DNA from: Yoonia maricola
Lineage (GTDB): Bacteria > Pseudomonadota > Alphaproteobacteria > Rhodobacterales > Rhodobacteraceae
Reading direction: 5' to 3'
DNA length: 64,000 bases
Assembly: GCF_002797915.1 (NCBI RefSeq)
Contig: NZ_PGTY01000001.1
Coordinates: 744,001 to 808,000 of the forward strand
The notes below the pieces were generated by a model, which saw only the letters and a program-made list of their open reading frames with translations, had not been told where the DNA came from and made no database searches. The translations under genes and the position numbers were made by a program. This document shows, one piece after another, positions 9,554-18,949 of the stretch (position 1 is its first letter; every line of letters begins with the position of its first letter).

Positions 9554-10927
9554 TTACATCAACTTGCGGCGCCGTGTCACGCGGATATCGAGGTCTGTGA
9601 TCTTCTTGCGCAGTGTATTGCGGTTTATCCCAAGTAAATCAGCACATTTCGCCTGATTTCCACCGGTCGCATCCAGTGCAATCTCGATCAAAGGGGCCTC
9701 AACCTCTTTGAGGATTCGGTTATAAAGTCCAGGCGGCGGCAAAACGCCCCCGTGCAGATCAAAATAACGGCGCAGGTGTTTGCCCACGCTTGCGCTCAGC
9801 TTGTCGCCCTCGCCGCCAGATCGCAGCGGTTCAATGGCAGGCTGGTTGCCCAGCACCATCTCAACCTCGGCACGGGTAATTTCCTCTTCTGCAGCCGTAA
9901 ACACCAATCGTCGCACCGCGTTTTCCAACTGCCGCACGTTGCCCGGCCAACTATAGGCGCGCACCAGATCGAGGGCGGAATCGCCAAAACGGCGCAGCGG
10001 CGCGCCATCGCGCTCGGCGCGGGCCAAGAAATGCTCTGCCAACAGCGGAATATCATCAACCCGCTCGCGCAGAGACGGCACATCGACCGTGACACCACCC
10101 AGACGATAAAACAGGTCTTCGCGGAAATGCCCGTCCTCCATCCGTGCCATCAGGTCGGACTGTGAGGTCGACATGATCCGCGGCGCATTGTCACCCAGAC
10201 TATCCAACATCCGCACGATGCGGCCTTGCGCCTGTTCTGATAGGTCACTGACCTCATCAAACAGGATCGAGCCACCTTTGGCGCGGCTCAGCACTGTCGA
10301 TGGCCCATCCATCCCTTCCAGATCACCGGCCGAAACGACCACGAACGGCAGGCTCCGCCTGTCAGAAAAATCATGTACGGCGCGTGCGATCAACGACTTG
10401 CCGGTCCCGCTTTCGCCAGTGATCAACACAGGCAGTTGCGTGTTCATCACCCGCGCGACAAGACGGTAAAGGTTCTGCATGACGGGTGTCCGCCCGACGA
10501 GAGGCAGATCACCACCCTGCTCTGTTGCGGTCACGTCCGGGGCACGGGTCACAGGCGCGCGGCGCTTGACCTCTAAGGCGCGGGCGGCACGTTTCATCAG
10601 ATCGGGCAGATCGAAAGGCTTGGGCAGATAGTCATAGGCGTCGGCCTCTGCCGCCTGAATGGCGGTCATGATGGTGTTCTGGGCCGAAATGACGATCACA
10701 GGCATGCCAGGGCGTGCCTCGGCGATCTTGGGCAGTTGGTCCAACCCGTTCCCATCCGGCATCACAACATCCGAGATCACCAGATCACCTTTGCCTTCGT
10801 CCACCCACCGCATCAGGGTCACGATGGAAGAGGTCGCGTGTACCTTGCAACCCGCGCGGGTCAACGCCTGGGTCAACACGGTGCGAATTGTGCGGTCGTC
10901 GTCGGCAACAAGTACTGTCCCGTCCAT
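9554..10927 (-). CDS. ntrC: Nitrogen regulation response regulator NtrC (GAFTGA-less type)
   Basis: A 457-residue response regulator. Receiver Asp53 lies in ISDVVMP, and Lys103 in PKPF. The AAA+ domain has Walker A GESGTGKS (171-178) and Walker B ILFDEVSD (221-228). The C-terminal helix-turn-helix is [19 protein letters not shown]. The L1 loop, which in sigma-54 activators carries GAFTGA, is missing between GPSTVLSRA and KGGSILFDE. This is the known state of Rhodobacter capsulatus NtrC, which activates sigma-70 polymerase. It shares one base with the ntrB stop (TGATG), indicating coupling. Confidence 0.95.
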   Translation of the reverse strand: MDGTVLVADDDRTIRTVLTQALTRAGCKVHATSSIVTLMRWVDEGKGDLVISDVVMPDGNGLDQLPKIAEARPGMPVIVISAQNTIMTAIQAAEADAYDYLPKPFDLPDLMKRAARALEVKRRAPVTRAPDVTATEQGGDLPLVGRTPVMQNLYRLVARVMNTQLPVLITGESGTGKSLIARAVHDFSDRRSLPFVVVSAGDLEGMDGPSTVLSRAKGGSILFDEVSDLSEQAQGRIVRMLDSLGDNAPRIMSTSQSDLMARMEDGHFREDLFYRLGGVTVDVPSLRERVDDIPLLAEHFLARAERDGAPLRRFGDSALDLVRAYSWPGNVRQLENAVRRLVFTAAEEEITRAEVEMVLGNQPAIEPLRSGGEGDKLSASVGKHLRRYFDLHGGVLPPPGLYNRILKEVEAPLIEIALDATGGNQAKCADLLGINRNTLRKKITDLDIRVTRRRKLM

Positions 10928-12003
10928 CAGTCTTCTCCTGTTTCATAGTCTTTGGGCACCACCGGCAGCGATATCCGAAATACGGTGCGCCCCGGCACGC
11001 TATCCACGGATATCCATCCGCCAGCATCGCCAATCAGCTTGGACACCAAGGCAAGGCCAAGCCCGGTGCCATTTTCCTTGCCCGATACGAAGGGTTCAAA
11101 AATATCGTCCGCAATCTCGCGCGGCAGACCTGGGCCATCATCAATGATTTCCACCTGCAGCGGCAGGCGCGCTTGTGTTCCGTCCGACCGGTGCACGCGC
11201 AGCGCGGTATCATAGAACGTGCGAAGCCGGATCGAACCGGCCTCGCCCCCCGCTTCGGATGCATTCTTGAGAAGGTTGAGAAACACCTGCAAAAGCTGAT
11301 CCCCATCAGCCAGCGTTGACGGCAAGGATGGATCATATTCCTCAATAAATAGCATATGCGCACCAAACCCGACAGCGGCCGATTGGCGGGCGCGGTCCAG
11401 CACGTCGTGGATGTTCACGGGCTTCAGGACCGGTTTGCGCAGATTGCCGAACTGCTCCACCTGTTCAAGCAGCTTCACAATGCGACGGCTTTCTTCGACA
11501 ATCAGATCGGTCATTTCCTGATCTTCCGGGGTCAACCCCATAGACAAAAGCTGTGCAGCCCCTGTGATACCCGCTAATGGGTTTTTAATTTCATGGGCCA
11601 GCATTTCCGCCATGCCGATCGCCGATTTTGCGGCCTTGCCGGACGAATGGTTTTGATTGATCCGGCTCGCAATCTCGCGCGGGCTGATCATCACGATCAT
11701 CGTGTCATCTGTCCCCTGTAGAGGCGCAAACTGCAAATTGCACAACATCGGTGCGCGTTCGCCGCTACCAACGTCCACGTCGTTCACGAACAGCGAGGTC
11801 CGGTTTTTGCGCGCACGCGCAAAGGGCGCCTCAAGTGGCGCATCAATCATCACTTTTTCCCAAAGCTTTTCGCCCACCAATGCCTTGGTAGACATGTTTA
11901 AAAAGCTTTCGGCGGCAGGATTGCTCATCGTGATGACGTCATCGCCATCAAGCATCAGCGAAGGCACCGGCAAGGATGACCAAAGGGCTTGTCCCAAAAT
12001 CAT
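10927..12003 (-). CDS. ntrB: Nitrogen regulation sensor kinase NtrB
   Basis: A 358-residue soluble histidine kinase/phosphatase acting on NtrC. An N-terminal PAS domain (about 10-110) is followed by HisKA with His137 in [17 protein letters not shown], then the HATPase domain with N box [11 protein letters not shown]1 DDGPGLP and G2 GTGLGLALV. There is no membrane segment, as expected for NtrB, which in relatives receives nitrogen status through PII protein. The start overlaps the dusB stop by four bases, the classic nifR3-ntrB-ntrC order of Rhodobacter and other alphaproteobacteria. Confidence 0.95.
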   Translation of the reverse strand: MILGQALWSSLPVPSLMLDGDDVITMSNPAAESFLNMSTKALVGEKLWEKVMIDAPLEAPFARARKNRTSLFVNDVDVGSGERAPMLCNLQFAPLQGTDDTMIVMISPREIASRINQNHSSGKAAKSAIGMAEMLAHEIKNPLAGITGAAQLLSMGLTPEDQEMTDLIVEESRRIVKLLEQVEQFGNLRKPVLKPVNIHDVLDRARQSAAVGFGAHMLFIEEYDPSLPSTLADGDQLLQVFLNLLKNASEAGGEAGSIRLRTFYDTALRVHRSDGTQARLPLQVEIIDDGPGLPREIADDIFEPFVSGKENGTGLGLALVSKLIGDAGGWISVDSVPGRTVFRISLPVVPKDYETGED

Positions 12004-13040
12004 GCGGCCACCTGCATATCGAGTGCATCAGGAATATCCCGCAGCACATCTGCCGGATTGCCGTGGGTCAGTATGGCCTTGCGCAAGCCCGCTGCGGTGC
12101 CGACATCATCCATATACCAGCCCAAGTGTTTGCGGGCGACTTTGCGACCCAGTTCTGCGCCATAAAAAGACAACATCGCCTCGTAATGTTTGCATACCAT
12201 TTCAATCAGATCATGACCCTGCGGGATGTGCGGCACTGCTGTACCATGCAAAGCCGCAGACACCTGCGCCAACACCCAAGGTCGCCCCTGCGCACCGCGT
12301 CCAATCATGACGCCATCCGCGCCTGAAAGGCGCAAAGCATGGCGGGCTGTCCCGGCATCGACGATATCACCATTCGCAATGACGGGGATCGACACCACCT
12401 CTTTGATCTTGCCGATAGCTGCCCAATCCGCAGTGCCTTTGTAAAACTGACAACGCGTGCGTCCGTGGATCGTGACCAGCTTGATGCCCGCATTCTCGGC
12501 CCGTTTCGCCACATCAGCAGCATTAAGACTTTCATCATCCCACCCCAGCCGTGTCTTGAGGGTGACCGGCACATCGACAGCCTTCACAACCGCCTCGATC
12601 AAGCTCAACGCGTGATCCGGCTTGCGCAACAAGGCAGAGCCAGAATAACCGTTCGTCACCTTCTTGGCCGGGCAGCCCATGTTGATATCGATGATCGCAG
12701 CACCATTGCCCGCCGCCATGCGTGCGGCCTCCGCCATCCAATAAGCTTCCCGCCCCGCGATCTGCACCGCAGTACCTTCTTCATCGTAACCGAGTTCAGC
12801 ACGTTCGCGCACGCCGGGTTTGGCTTGCACCATTTCCTGACTGGCCACCATTTCGCTCACCACCCAGCCAGCACCAAAAGAGGCCACCAACTGGCGAAAC
12901 GGCAAATCCGTGATCCCTGCGAGCGGCGCAAGGGCAACGGGCGGCGTCAAAGCCACGGTGTCAAGAACCAGAGATTCGGTCAGTGCCAAAGGAATAATCA
13001 TTCGCTTATCTGTTGCGCGTTGCGCATGTTTTACCGCCAT
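12000..13040 (-). CDS. dusB: tRNA-dihydrouridine synthase DusB (NifR3)
   Basis: An FMN-dependent TIM-barrel enzyme of about 346 residues that reduces uridine in the tRNA D-loop using [22 protein letters not shown] opens the barrel, [11 protein letters not shown] carries catalytic Cys123, and TIHGRTR and the phosphate-binding [16 protein letters not shown] are present. The start at 13040 has a purine-rich GAGAG upstream; Met14 at 13001 is a possible alternative. It heads the operon running through ntrBC, ntrYX, trkAH, hfq and hflX. About 146 bases separate it from divergent ispDF. Confidence 0.95.
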   Translation of the reverse strand: MAVKHAQRATDKRMIIPLALTESLVLDTVALTPPVALAPLAGITDLPFRQLVASFGAGWVVSEMVASQEMVQAKPGVRERAELGYDEEGTAVQIAGREAYWMAEAARMAAGNGAAIIDINMGCPAKKVTNGYSGSALLRKPDHALSLIEAVVKAVDVPVTLKTRLGWDDESLNAADVAKRAENAGIKLVTIHGRTRCQFYKGTADWAAIGKIKEVVSIPVIANGDIVDAGTARHALRLSGADGVMIGRGAQGRPWVLAQVSAALHGTAVPHIPQGHDLIEMVCKHYEAMLSFYGAELGRKVARKHLGWYMDDVGTAAGLRKAILTHGNPADVLRDIPDALDMQVAA

Positions 13041-13186
13041 CTCTTTGTTCTCTCAACGAAACTCCATGCAATAACTCCCAACAAAATAGCAATTGCCTAA
13101 TAATTGTGCATATCGCATCAAAAACTGCCGAATTGCGTTGCGGTGACAGGCACCCTAAACCTGAGACAAGCAATGACGGAATGCAG

Positions 13187-14320
13187 ATGGCAACAGCGGC
13201 AATCATCGTCGCCGCCGGGCGCGGCACACGCGCAGGTGGTGATACCCCCAAACAATGGCAAAACCTGTGTGGCAGGCCCGTTGCCGCCTATGCAATGGGG
13301 CAGTTTGCCCAGCACCCGGCCATTGCACAGGTCGTCTTGGTTTTGCACCCTGATGACGTCGATAGCGATGTCTGGCCGCGCGAACCTGCGGTCACAATCG
13401 CTATCGGTGGCGCGACCCGTGCTGCATCTGTGATGGCAGGTCTTACCGCGGTAAACGACGACATCGACAAAGTGTTGATCCATGATGCGGCCCGTCCTTT
13501 GCTGACCGATGCAGTGATTGACCGCGTGTTGACCGCATTGAATGACAGTGACGGTGCGGCACCTGCTGTCCCCGTCACTGATACGCTGTGGTACGGCACA
13601 GACGGTGCTGTGCAAGGGGTGCAAGATCGTGACAAGCTTTACCGTGCCCAAACCCCACAGGGGTTTCTCCTCGCTCCGCTTCTCGCGGCACATGCTGGCA
13701 GTACCGGGCGGGAAACCGACGATGTCGCCTTGGCACGCGCGGGGGGGATGGACGTTGCCATCGTGGCGGGCGATGAAGACAACATCAAAATCACCACGCC
13801 CGCTGATTTCGCGCGGGTCGCCAAACTGATGAGGCAGGACATGGATATTCGCGCAGGCAACGGCTATGACGTGCACCGCTTTGGACCGGGCGATCATGTC
13901 TGGCTCTGCGGTGTACAAATCCCCCATACGCGCAGCTTGCAGGGGCATTCAGATGCCGATGTGGGCATGCATGCGGTTACGGATGCGATCTATGGTGCAT
14001 TGGGCAAAGGCGACATCGGGCAGCACTTTCCCCCGTCCGACCCACAGTGGAAAGGGGCCGCGAGCCATATTTTCCTCGAACATGCAGTGGCGTTGGCCAA
14101 GGCGGACGGCTACGCCCTCGGCAACGTAGATTGCACGCTGGTGTGCGAATTCCCCAAGATCGGCCCACATCAAGACGCGATGAAGGCCGTGATGGCGGCC
14201 TATATGGGGTTGGACAGTGACCGGATCAGCGTCAAGGCAACCACATCGGAAAGGTTGGGCTTCACTGGGCGCGAGGAAGGCATCGCCTCTCTCGCCACGG
14301 TGACGTTGATCAAGTCATGA
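13187..14320 (+). CDS. ispDF: Bifunctional IspD/IspF of the MEP isoprenoid pathway
   Basis: A fusion of about 377 residues covering two non-consecutive MEP steps. The N-terminal IspD domain ([15 protein letters not shown] start, [13 protein letters not shown]) makes CDP-methylerythritol. The C-terminal IspF domain starts near 225 ([31 protein letters not shown]) and forms the cyclic diphosphate. Fusion is usual in alphaproteobacteria. ATG 13187 was preferred because GGA lies six bases upstream and homologs begin similarly; ATG 13181 is in frame. dxr, another gene of this pathway, is at 37649-38821. It overlaps pgpA by ATGA. Confidence 0.95.
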   Translation: MATAAIIVAAGRGTRAGGDTPKQWQNLCGRPVAAYAMGQFAQHPAIAQVVLVLHPDDVDSDVWPREPAVTIAIGGATRAASVMAGLTAVNDDIDKVLIHDAARPLLTDAVIDRVLTALNDSDGAAPAVPVTDTLWYGTDGAVQGVQDRDKLYRAQTPQGFLLAPLLAAHAGSTGRETDDVALARAGGMDVAIVAGDEDNIKITTPADFARVAKLMRQDMDIRAGNGYDVHRFGPGDHVWLCGVQIPHTRSLQGHSDADVGMHAVTDAIYGALGKGDIGQHFPPSDPQWKGAASHIFLEHAVALAKADGYALGNVDCTLVCEFPKIGPHQDAMKAVMAAYMGLDSDRISVKATTSERLGFTGREEGIASLATVTLIKS

Positions 14321-14805
14321 GCCACCTGATCGCCACCTTCTTTTATGTCGGCCACATGCGCCCTGCCCCCGGCACATGGGGCTCGTTCGCGGCCCTGCCC
14401 GCAGGTTGGCTCATATATACGCTCACCGGCCCTTGGGGCCTCTTCGCGGGGGTTGTGCTGTCCTACGTCCTGGGCGTCTGGGCCACCGCGGTCGAGACAA
14501 AAGGCAAAGACAATCACGACCCATCCGAGATTGTGATTGATGAGGTCTGCGGCCAGTGGATCGCCTTGCTGCCGCTTGCCTTTGGTGCTGCGCGGCAAGA
14601 TGTGGATATTCTGGCACTTTGGCCCGGCTGGATCGCAGCCTTTGCATTATTTCGTCTGTTTGACATCACCAAATGGGGGCCAGTGGGCTGGGCTGACAGA
14701 ATGCACGGCCCCCAGGGCGTGATGCTGGATGATGTGATCGCCGGGTTTTTTGCAGCCATCGGGGTGGGCGCACTCGCCGCCCTTTACCATATCGTGTTGA
14801 TATGA
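14317..14805 (+). CDS. pgpA: Phosphatidylglycerophosphatase A
   Basis: A 162-residue inner-membrane phosphatase that removes phosphate from phosphatidylglycerophosphate to give phosphatidylglycerol. The family signature is intact: [20 protein letters not shown] at the N-terminus, the acidic [20 protein letters not shown] block, and [14 protein letters not shown] followed by [10 protein letters not shown]. Several hydrophobic segments are present. It overlaps both ispDF (ATGA at 14317) and the following pncC (ATGA at 14802), so the three genes are probably one translationally coupled unit. Confidence 0.92.
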   Translation: MSHLIATFFYVGHMRPAPGTWGSFAALPAGWLIYTLTGPWGLFAGVVLSYVLGVWATAVETKGKDNHDPSEIVIDEVCGQWIALLPLAFGAARQDVDILALWPGWIAAFALFRLFDITKWGPVGWADRMHGPQGVMLDDVIAGFFAAIGVGALAALYHIVLI

Positions 14806-15272
14806 CCCCAGCTGACTTGCTTAATAACGCGAAAGCAAAGGGCGTGATGCTGGCCACCGCAGAAAGCTGTACCGGCGGCATGTTGAGCGCGGCAATCACG
14901 GATATCCCCGGCAGTTCTGCCGTTTTTGACAGAGCCTTTGTGACCTATACCAATGCCGCGAAAATGCAGATGCTGGATGTCGAGCAAGCCACATTGGACG
15001 CCTATGGCGCGGTGTCAGAAGAGGTTGCCGCACAAATGGCCGCGGGTGCATTGCGTCACTCCGATGCCGATATTGCGGTGGCAATCACAGGGATTGCGGG
15101 ACCGGGCGGATCACAGCACAAACCCGAAGGCCGCGTTTGCTTTGGAGTAGCGCGCGAAGCCGACATCAGCACTGAAACGATCGAATTCGGTGCCTTGGGT
15201 CGGGACGGCGTGCGCAGGGCGGCCCGTGATCATGGTCTGGCTCTCTTTGCGCGGGCGCTCGGTGTATTCTGA
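14802..15272 (+). CDS. pncC: CinA C-terminal-type nicotinamide-nucleotide amidase (PncC)
   Basis: A stand-alone 156-residue CinA C-terminal domain. Conserved blocks are ATAESCTGGMLSAAITDIPG, AFVTYTNAAK and AITGIAGPGGSQHKPEGRV. Characterised members deamidate nicotinamide mononucleotide to nicotinate mononucleotide in the pyridine nucleotide cycle. The MoaB-like half of long CinA proteins is absent. The ATGA overlap with pgpA makes it the last gene of the ispDF operon. A dispersed repeat begins 12 bases after its stop. Confidence 0.9.
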   Translation: MTPADLLNNAKAKGVMLATAESCTGGMLSAAITDIPGSSAVFDRAFVTYTNAAKMQMLDVEQATLDAYGAVSEEVAAQMAAGALRHSDADIAVAITGIAGPGGSQHKPEGRVCFGVAREADISTETIEFGALGRDGVRRAARDHGLALFARALGVF

Positions 15273-15284
15273 TAACCGCCCCTG

Positions 15285-15320
15285 CCCTTCATCTTGGCCG
15301 AAAAACTCCCGCCGGACGCT
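15285..15320 (+). repeat. Dispersed intergenic repeat, copy 1
   Basis: A 36-base sequence beginning CCCTTCATCTTGGCC and ending CCGCCGGACGCT recurs at 51103-51138 with two substitutions. Both copies follow a plus-strand stop codon and lie between convergent genes (here pncC and the RatA-like gene). I recall similar motifs as common intergenic repeats in Rhodobacteraceae genomes; function unknown. Confidence 0.7.
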
Positions 15321-15350
15321 TCGACGCGTGATTATTAACGAGACGTCAGC

Positions 15351-15794
15351 TTACCCGTAAAGCTCTGTCGCGCGCCGTTCAAACGAACGCACCACGCGCT
15401 GCATGGCTTCATTAAAGAACATCCCTGCCGCACCTTGCAACAAACGGCTCTTAAACTCAAAATCGACATCGAAAGAGACCTCGCAGCCACCCGCCACATC
15501 TTTGAAACGCCACTGGCTTTCCAGATGGCGGATCGGACCATCAAGGTATTCAGTATCAATCTTCATCGCATCAGGCCAAAGGGTCACGCGACTGCCAAAT
15601 TTCTCACGAAACACCTTGAACGAAATCACCAGATCGGCCAGCATTTCGCGATGATCACCTTTGTCAGTGATGCTGCGGACGCGCGCAGCGGCGGTCCATG
15701 GCAAAAACTTTGGGTAGTTATCAACATCCGCGACAAGATCGTACATCTGCTGCGCTGTGTAGGGCAGAAACTTGGTTTCAGAATGACTTGGCAT
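15351..15794 (-). CDS. Coq10/RatA-like START-domain protein
   Basis: A 147-residue helix-grip (SRPBCC/START) protein. [26 protein letters not shown] is the typical opening; later come the beta strands around [14 protein letters not shown] and the helix ending [13 protein letters not shown]. Proteins of this type include mitochondrial Coq10, which binds ubiquinone, and E. coli RatA, which was reported to hinder 70S assembly; in alphaproteobacteria a quinone-chaperone role is more likely. The start at 15794 (MPSHSETK) fits the family. In many Rhodobacteraceae it neighbours lipA or pncC, and lipA is about 3 kb away here. Convergent with pncC. Confidence 0.85.
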   Translation of the reverse strand: MPSHSETKFLPYTAQQMYDLVADVDNYPKFLPWTAAARVRSITDKGDHREMLADLVISFKVFREKFGSRVTLWPDAMKIDTEYLDGPIRHLESQWRFKDVAGGCEVSFDVDFEFKSRLLQGAAGMFFNEAMQRVVRSFERRATELYG

Positions 15795-15879
15795 GCGGTG
15801 TCTTTCGCGGGTGACTTCGGCTGAGGATGTCTTAGACTTAGGCACGAAAATCAACCCATTTCCCCACACCGGAGCCCCT

Positions 15880-16425
15880 ATGCCGCACCCCAATTACGCG
15901 ATTGACGAAATGATCAGTGCCAAATCCATCGCCGCACGGATCGAGGAACTGGCCCGCGAAATCCGAACCGAGTTTGCAGATACCGACAAACTGGTGGTCG
16001 TCGGCCTCTTGCGCGGGTCCTTCGTGTTCATCGCCGATCTGGTGCGTGAGCTGGATCTGGCCGTTGAGGTCGATTTTCTTGAGGCGTCGTCTTACGGTGA
16101 TGGCATGGAAAGCACCCGCGAGGTCCGTATCCTCAAGGACCTGCGCGGGCAGATTGAAGGGCGCGATGTGCTGATTGTCGAAGATATTGTGGATACCGGG
16201 CACACATTGGCCCATGTCACCAAGTTTCTTGGTTCCCGCAAACCTGCGCGAATGAAAACCATTGCGCTGCTTGATAAACCAGCGCGGCGCGAGGTTGATT
16301 TTAAAGCAAGCTACATTGGTTTCGAAATCCCCGATGAATTTGTCGTGGGCTATGGCATCGACTTTGCCCAACGCAACCGCAACCTGCCATTCATCGGCAA
16401 GGTACGGTTTATTGACGAGTCATGA
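15880..16425 (+). CDS. hpt: Hypoxanthine phosphoribosyltransferase
   Basis: A 181-residue type I phosphoribosyltransferase that salvages hypoxanthine or guanine with PRPP to IMP or GMP. The PRPP loop is [13 protein letters not shown] (97-109). Upstream are the pyrophosphate-binding [12 protein letters not shown] and the flexible-loop region with SSYGDGMES; the C-terminal part has [19 protein letters not shown]. Start 15880 follows GGAG at seven bases. It is a single-gene unit, divergent from the RatA-like gene. A long inverted repeat follows about 70 bases after the stop. Confidence 0.94.
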   Translation: MPHPNYAIDEMISAKSIAARIEELAREIRTEFADTDKLVVVGLLRGSFVFIADLVRELDLAVEVDFLEASSYGDGMESTREVRILKDLRGQIEGRDVLIVEDIVDTGHTLAHVTKFLGSRKPARMKTIALLDKPARREVDFKASYIGFEIPDEFVVGYGIDFAQRNRNLPFIGKVRFIDES

Positions 16426-16498
16426 ACCCATATTGCCGAACGTCACAATGCTTTGACATCTCCATCACTGACTGCGCTGAGTTCAAGGCAAATCGCGA

Positions 16499-16579
16499 AG
16501 CGGTCGTTCTTGCAGAGCGCAGCATCGGTCAAAGAGGCCTCAGCCCTGTCATTTGCTGCGCTCTGCAAGAACGACCGCT
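16499..16579. repeat. Long perfect inverted repeat, 26-base arms
   Basis: Arms 16499-16524 and 16554-16579 are perfect reverse complements over 26 bases, separated by 29 bases. The left arm begins AGCGGTCGTTCTTGC and the right ends AAGAACGACCGCT. It lies between convergent hpt and the MFS gene, whose TAG stop (16578-16580) uses the outer end of the right arm. There is no T run, so it is not a simple intrinsic terminator. It could be a repetitive palindromic element or a bidirectional transcript-end structure. Confidence 0.9.
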
Positions 16580-17804
16580 ATGCAACTGCCCTGCTTGTTG
16601 GCTGAATTTTAAGGAAAAGCGCCAGCACGCCTGCACCCACAGCAAGCCATACCGAGCCGGTCCAGACAAGATCGTATGTTTGTGTCGCGGTAAACAGATA
16701 GCCGCCGGCGAATGCGCCCATCGCCCCGCCAATCGCGTGTCCGGCGGATATTAGACCCATTGCGAGGCCCATCATCTTGATACCGACATGGCTGGCCACC
16801 AAGCTGGCTGTGACGGGCACGGTAGAATAATCGACTGCCCCAAACAGAACTGCGAACAAGAACAACATTTCGATGGATGTGCCAGGAAGGCTGCCAAGCA
16901 GAATAAATGTTAAAGCCCGCAGCATATAGATTGAAGCCAGAAGCACTGGACGATTGACGCGATCAGTCAGCCAGCCCGCAGCAATCATGCCGATCAGGTT
17001 CACCAGTGACAGTAAACCGTAGGCGGTCGCACTTGGGATCGGGGGAAACCCACAGAAGGCAGCAAACGGGAGCAAATGCGTTTCGATCACGCCGGTTGTG
17101 GTAAACCCGCAGATCAGAAAGCTCCAAAACAGTAGGTGGAATGCTGGTTGTCGGACGATCATCACAAAGTCTTGCCTCATGGAGGAGGGTACATCGCTGA
17201 CCCCAGTTTCCTCCTCTGCCGGTTCATCTGCCCTCATGCTCATGCGGATACAGGGGATGAGTGCGAGGCTGGCGAGAGACAAGGCACCAAAACTCCATCG
17301 CCAGCTTGCAAAAGCCAGCAACGCAGCAATCAGTGGGACAATCAGGAACTGCCCTCCCGTTGCGCCAGACGTGCCGATACCGGTTGCCAGACCTTGGTTT
17401 TCAGAAAAACTTCGGGTGACGGCAGTGGCCACCACATGTGTGGCGACGATGCCAAAACCAACTGCGCTGAAACCGGCAAAGCCGATGACAAACATCAGCT
17501 TGCTATTCATTAACGCGACGATGGCGCAGCCGATCCCGAGTAGTCCCATGCCAAGGTTGAGCGTGAACTGCGATCCGCGTCTGTCCACGAGCCGCCCCGC
17601 GAAGGGCGCGACAATGGCCATGACAACCAGAGCAGCGGCGCCCACACTTGAAATGTAACTGCTGGTCCAGCCAAACTCCGTTTGCCAGACAGGCATGATG
17701 AGCCCAAGGGCGGCACGGCTGGAAAAGGCGAGTGACAGTGCCAAAAAACCAAAAACAACAACGGTCCAGTTTTGGCGTGACGGATGGGTGTGTGTATCTG
17801 ACAT
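16578..17804 (-). CDS. MFS transporter
   Basis: A 408-residue major facilitator protein with about 12 hydrophobic segments. The loop between helices 2 and 3 has FAGRLVDRRGSQFTL, close to the MFS signature, and the second half has the equivalent AGWLTDRVNRPVLL. The type resembles YbfB/OxlT-like or monocarboxylate-type carriers; substrate unknown. It diverges from a LysR regulator 91 bases away with two dyads between them, so that regulator probably controls it. Base composition is more AT-rich than flanking hpt and lipA, suggesting an inserted two-gene module. Confidence 0.85.
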   Translation of the reverse strand: MSDTHTHPSRQNWTVVVFGFLALSLAFSSRAALGLIMPVWQTEFGWTSSYISSVGAAALVVMAIVAPFAGRLVDRRGSQFTLNLGMGLLGIGCAIVALMNSKLMFVIGFAGFSAVGFGIVATHVVATAVTRSFSENQGLATGIGTSGATGGQFLIVPLIAALLAFASWRWSFGALSLASLALIPCIRMSMRADEPAEEETGVSDVPSSMRQDFVMIVRQPAFHLLFWSFLICGFTTTGVIETHLLPFAAFCGFPPIPSATAYGLLSLVNLIGMIAAGWLTDRVNRPVLLASIYMLRALTFILLGSLPGTSIEMLFLFAVLFGAVDYSTVPVTASLVASHVGIKMMGLAMGLISAGHAIGGAMGAFAGGYLFTATQTYDLVWTGSVWLAVGAGVLALFLKIQPTSRAVA

Positions 17805-17813
17805 AACGCGTCT

Positions 17814-17890
17814 ACTTGATATGCAGATGCCATCAAGTCCGCGCTTTGACGAACGATATGCTGGTCACCTCACTTTAGCTGTACTAAAGT
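17814..17890. promoter_or_regulatory. LysR-type operator pair in the MFS/LysR divergent promoter
   Basis: Two perfect dyads lie between the start codons. ACTTGAT-N11-ATCAAGT spans 17814-17838, with the spacing of the classical LysR T-N11-A box. ACTTTAG-N5-CTAAAGT spans 17872-17890, next to the regulator's ATG at 17896. The first is placed to control the MFS gene (start 17804), the second to autoregulate lysR. Role inferred from position and spacing. Confidence 0.7.
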
Positions 17891-17895
17891 CAAAT

Positions 17896-18765
17896 ATGGC
17901 TATTCGTATTCAAGACCTCTATACTTTTCATGTTGTTGCCCGAACCGGCGCGATGCAGGATGCCGCGCAAGAACTGGGGGTTACGCCTGGTGCCATAAGC
18001 CAGCGTATCCGGGCGGTCGAAGAGCGTCACGGTTCGCGTCTGTTTGATCGCAGCAAACACGGGATTACGCTAACGGCAGCGGGGCTTGCACTTCAATCTG
18101 ATATAGGGTCTGCATTCTCCAAGATTGAAGCTGCACATGAAGAGCATTTCTCAACCCATCGTGACTCCGTGCGGATAAGCGCATCGGCAACCTTCGCCCA
18201 TTCCAGGCTTGTGTCCAGTGTGGGGCGGTTCGCACAGAACTACCCCAGGATCAGGATTTCGGTCGAAACTGACGACCGGTTGGTCGATTTCAAATCTGAA
18301 CCAATTGATCTCGCAATCCGCCATGGTCTTGGCAGGTATCCCGGCCTTCGTTCTGAATGGCTTTGCGCGCCCGAGCTTATCTTGGTCGCAAGCCCAGCGT
18401 TGTTGGAAAAGCATGGGCCACTAACAGCACCTGCAGATTGTTTACACTTCCGTCTTTTGCCGGATTCGACCGGAAAGGACTGGTCGATCTGGTTTGAAGC
18501 ACAGGACGTCAACGCCTCAGACGCACAATATGGCCCGCAATATGGAAATGACTTTCTAACCGTCAAAGCAGCGACCGAAAGCCAAGGTTTGGCTTTGCTC
18601 AATGACATATACGTCAAGGACGGTTTGGCTTCAGGCGAGTTGGTACGCGCTTTGGAGACCGTGTGGCCAACCACGTTTGCCTACTACGCCGTGGCCCTTC
18701 CGGAAACATTCGAAAAGCCATCTATTCGGACTTTCGTGACTTGGTTGAAAGACGACATGAGCTAA
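17896..18765 (+). CDS. LysR-family transcriptional regulator
   Basis: A 289-residue LysR regulator of the GcvA-like type. The winged helix-turn-helix is at the N-terminus (DLYTFHVVARTGAMQDAAQE, then GVTPGAISQRIRAVEERHGSRLF). The C-terminal effector-binding domain includes VRISASATFAHSRLV and VDFKSEPIDLAIRHGLGRYP. The frame is open upstream, but ATG 17896 places the recognition helix at the usual distance and keeps the operator dyads non-coding. It diverges from the MFS transporter gene, its likely target; the inducer is unknown. More AT-rich than neighbours. Confidence 0.9.
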   Translation: MAIRIQDLYTFHVVARTGAMQDAAQELGVTPGAISQRIRAVEERHGSRLFDRSKHGITLTAAGLALQSDIGSAFSKIEAAHEEHFSTHRDSVRISASATFAHSRLVSSVGRFAQNYPRIRISVETDDRLVDFKSEPIDLAIRHGLGRYPGLRSEWLCAPELILVASPALLEKHGPLTAPADCLHFRLLPDSTGKDWSIWFEAQDVNASDAQYGPQYGNDFLTVKAATESQGLALLNDIYVKDGLASGELVRALETVWPTTFAYYAVALPETFEKPSIRTFVTWLKDDMS

Positions 18766-18949
18766 TCTGACCGCTACGGAAGCAGACCTTGGCGCAACTG
18801 CAGCGAAATCACACTTTGTCCCGCATTTAAGCCGCCGCGCTGGATAGCTGGTCTGCGTTGGTAGCGCATCATACGGCCCACTTGTGGCGTTCGGAAATTT
18901 CGCGCTAAAGATTCGCGGCGCTCGCCTCATCTCACCTGAAACCTATGCC

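Noticed and set aside
14200..14598. Long antisense open frames such as those opposite ispDF-pgpA, guaA and bamA
   Set aside because: They are shadows of real genes caused by GC-rich codon use; no ribosome sites or family motifs.
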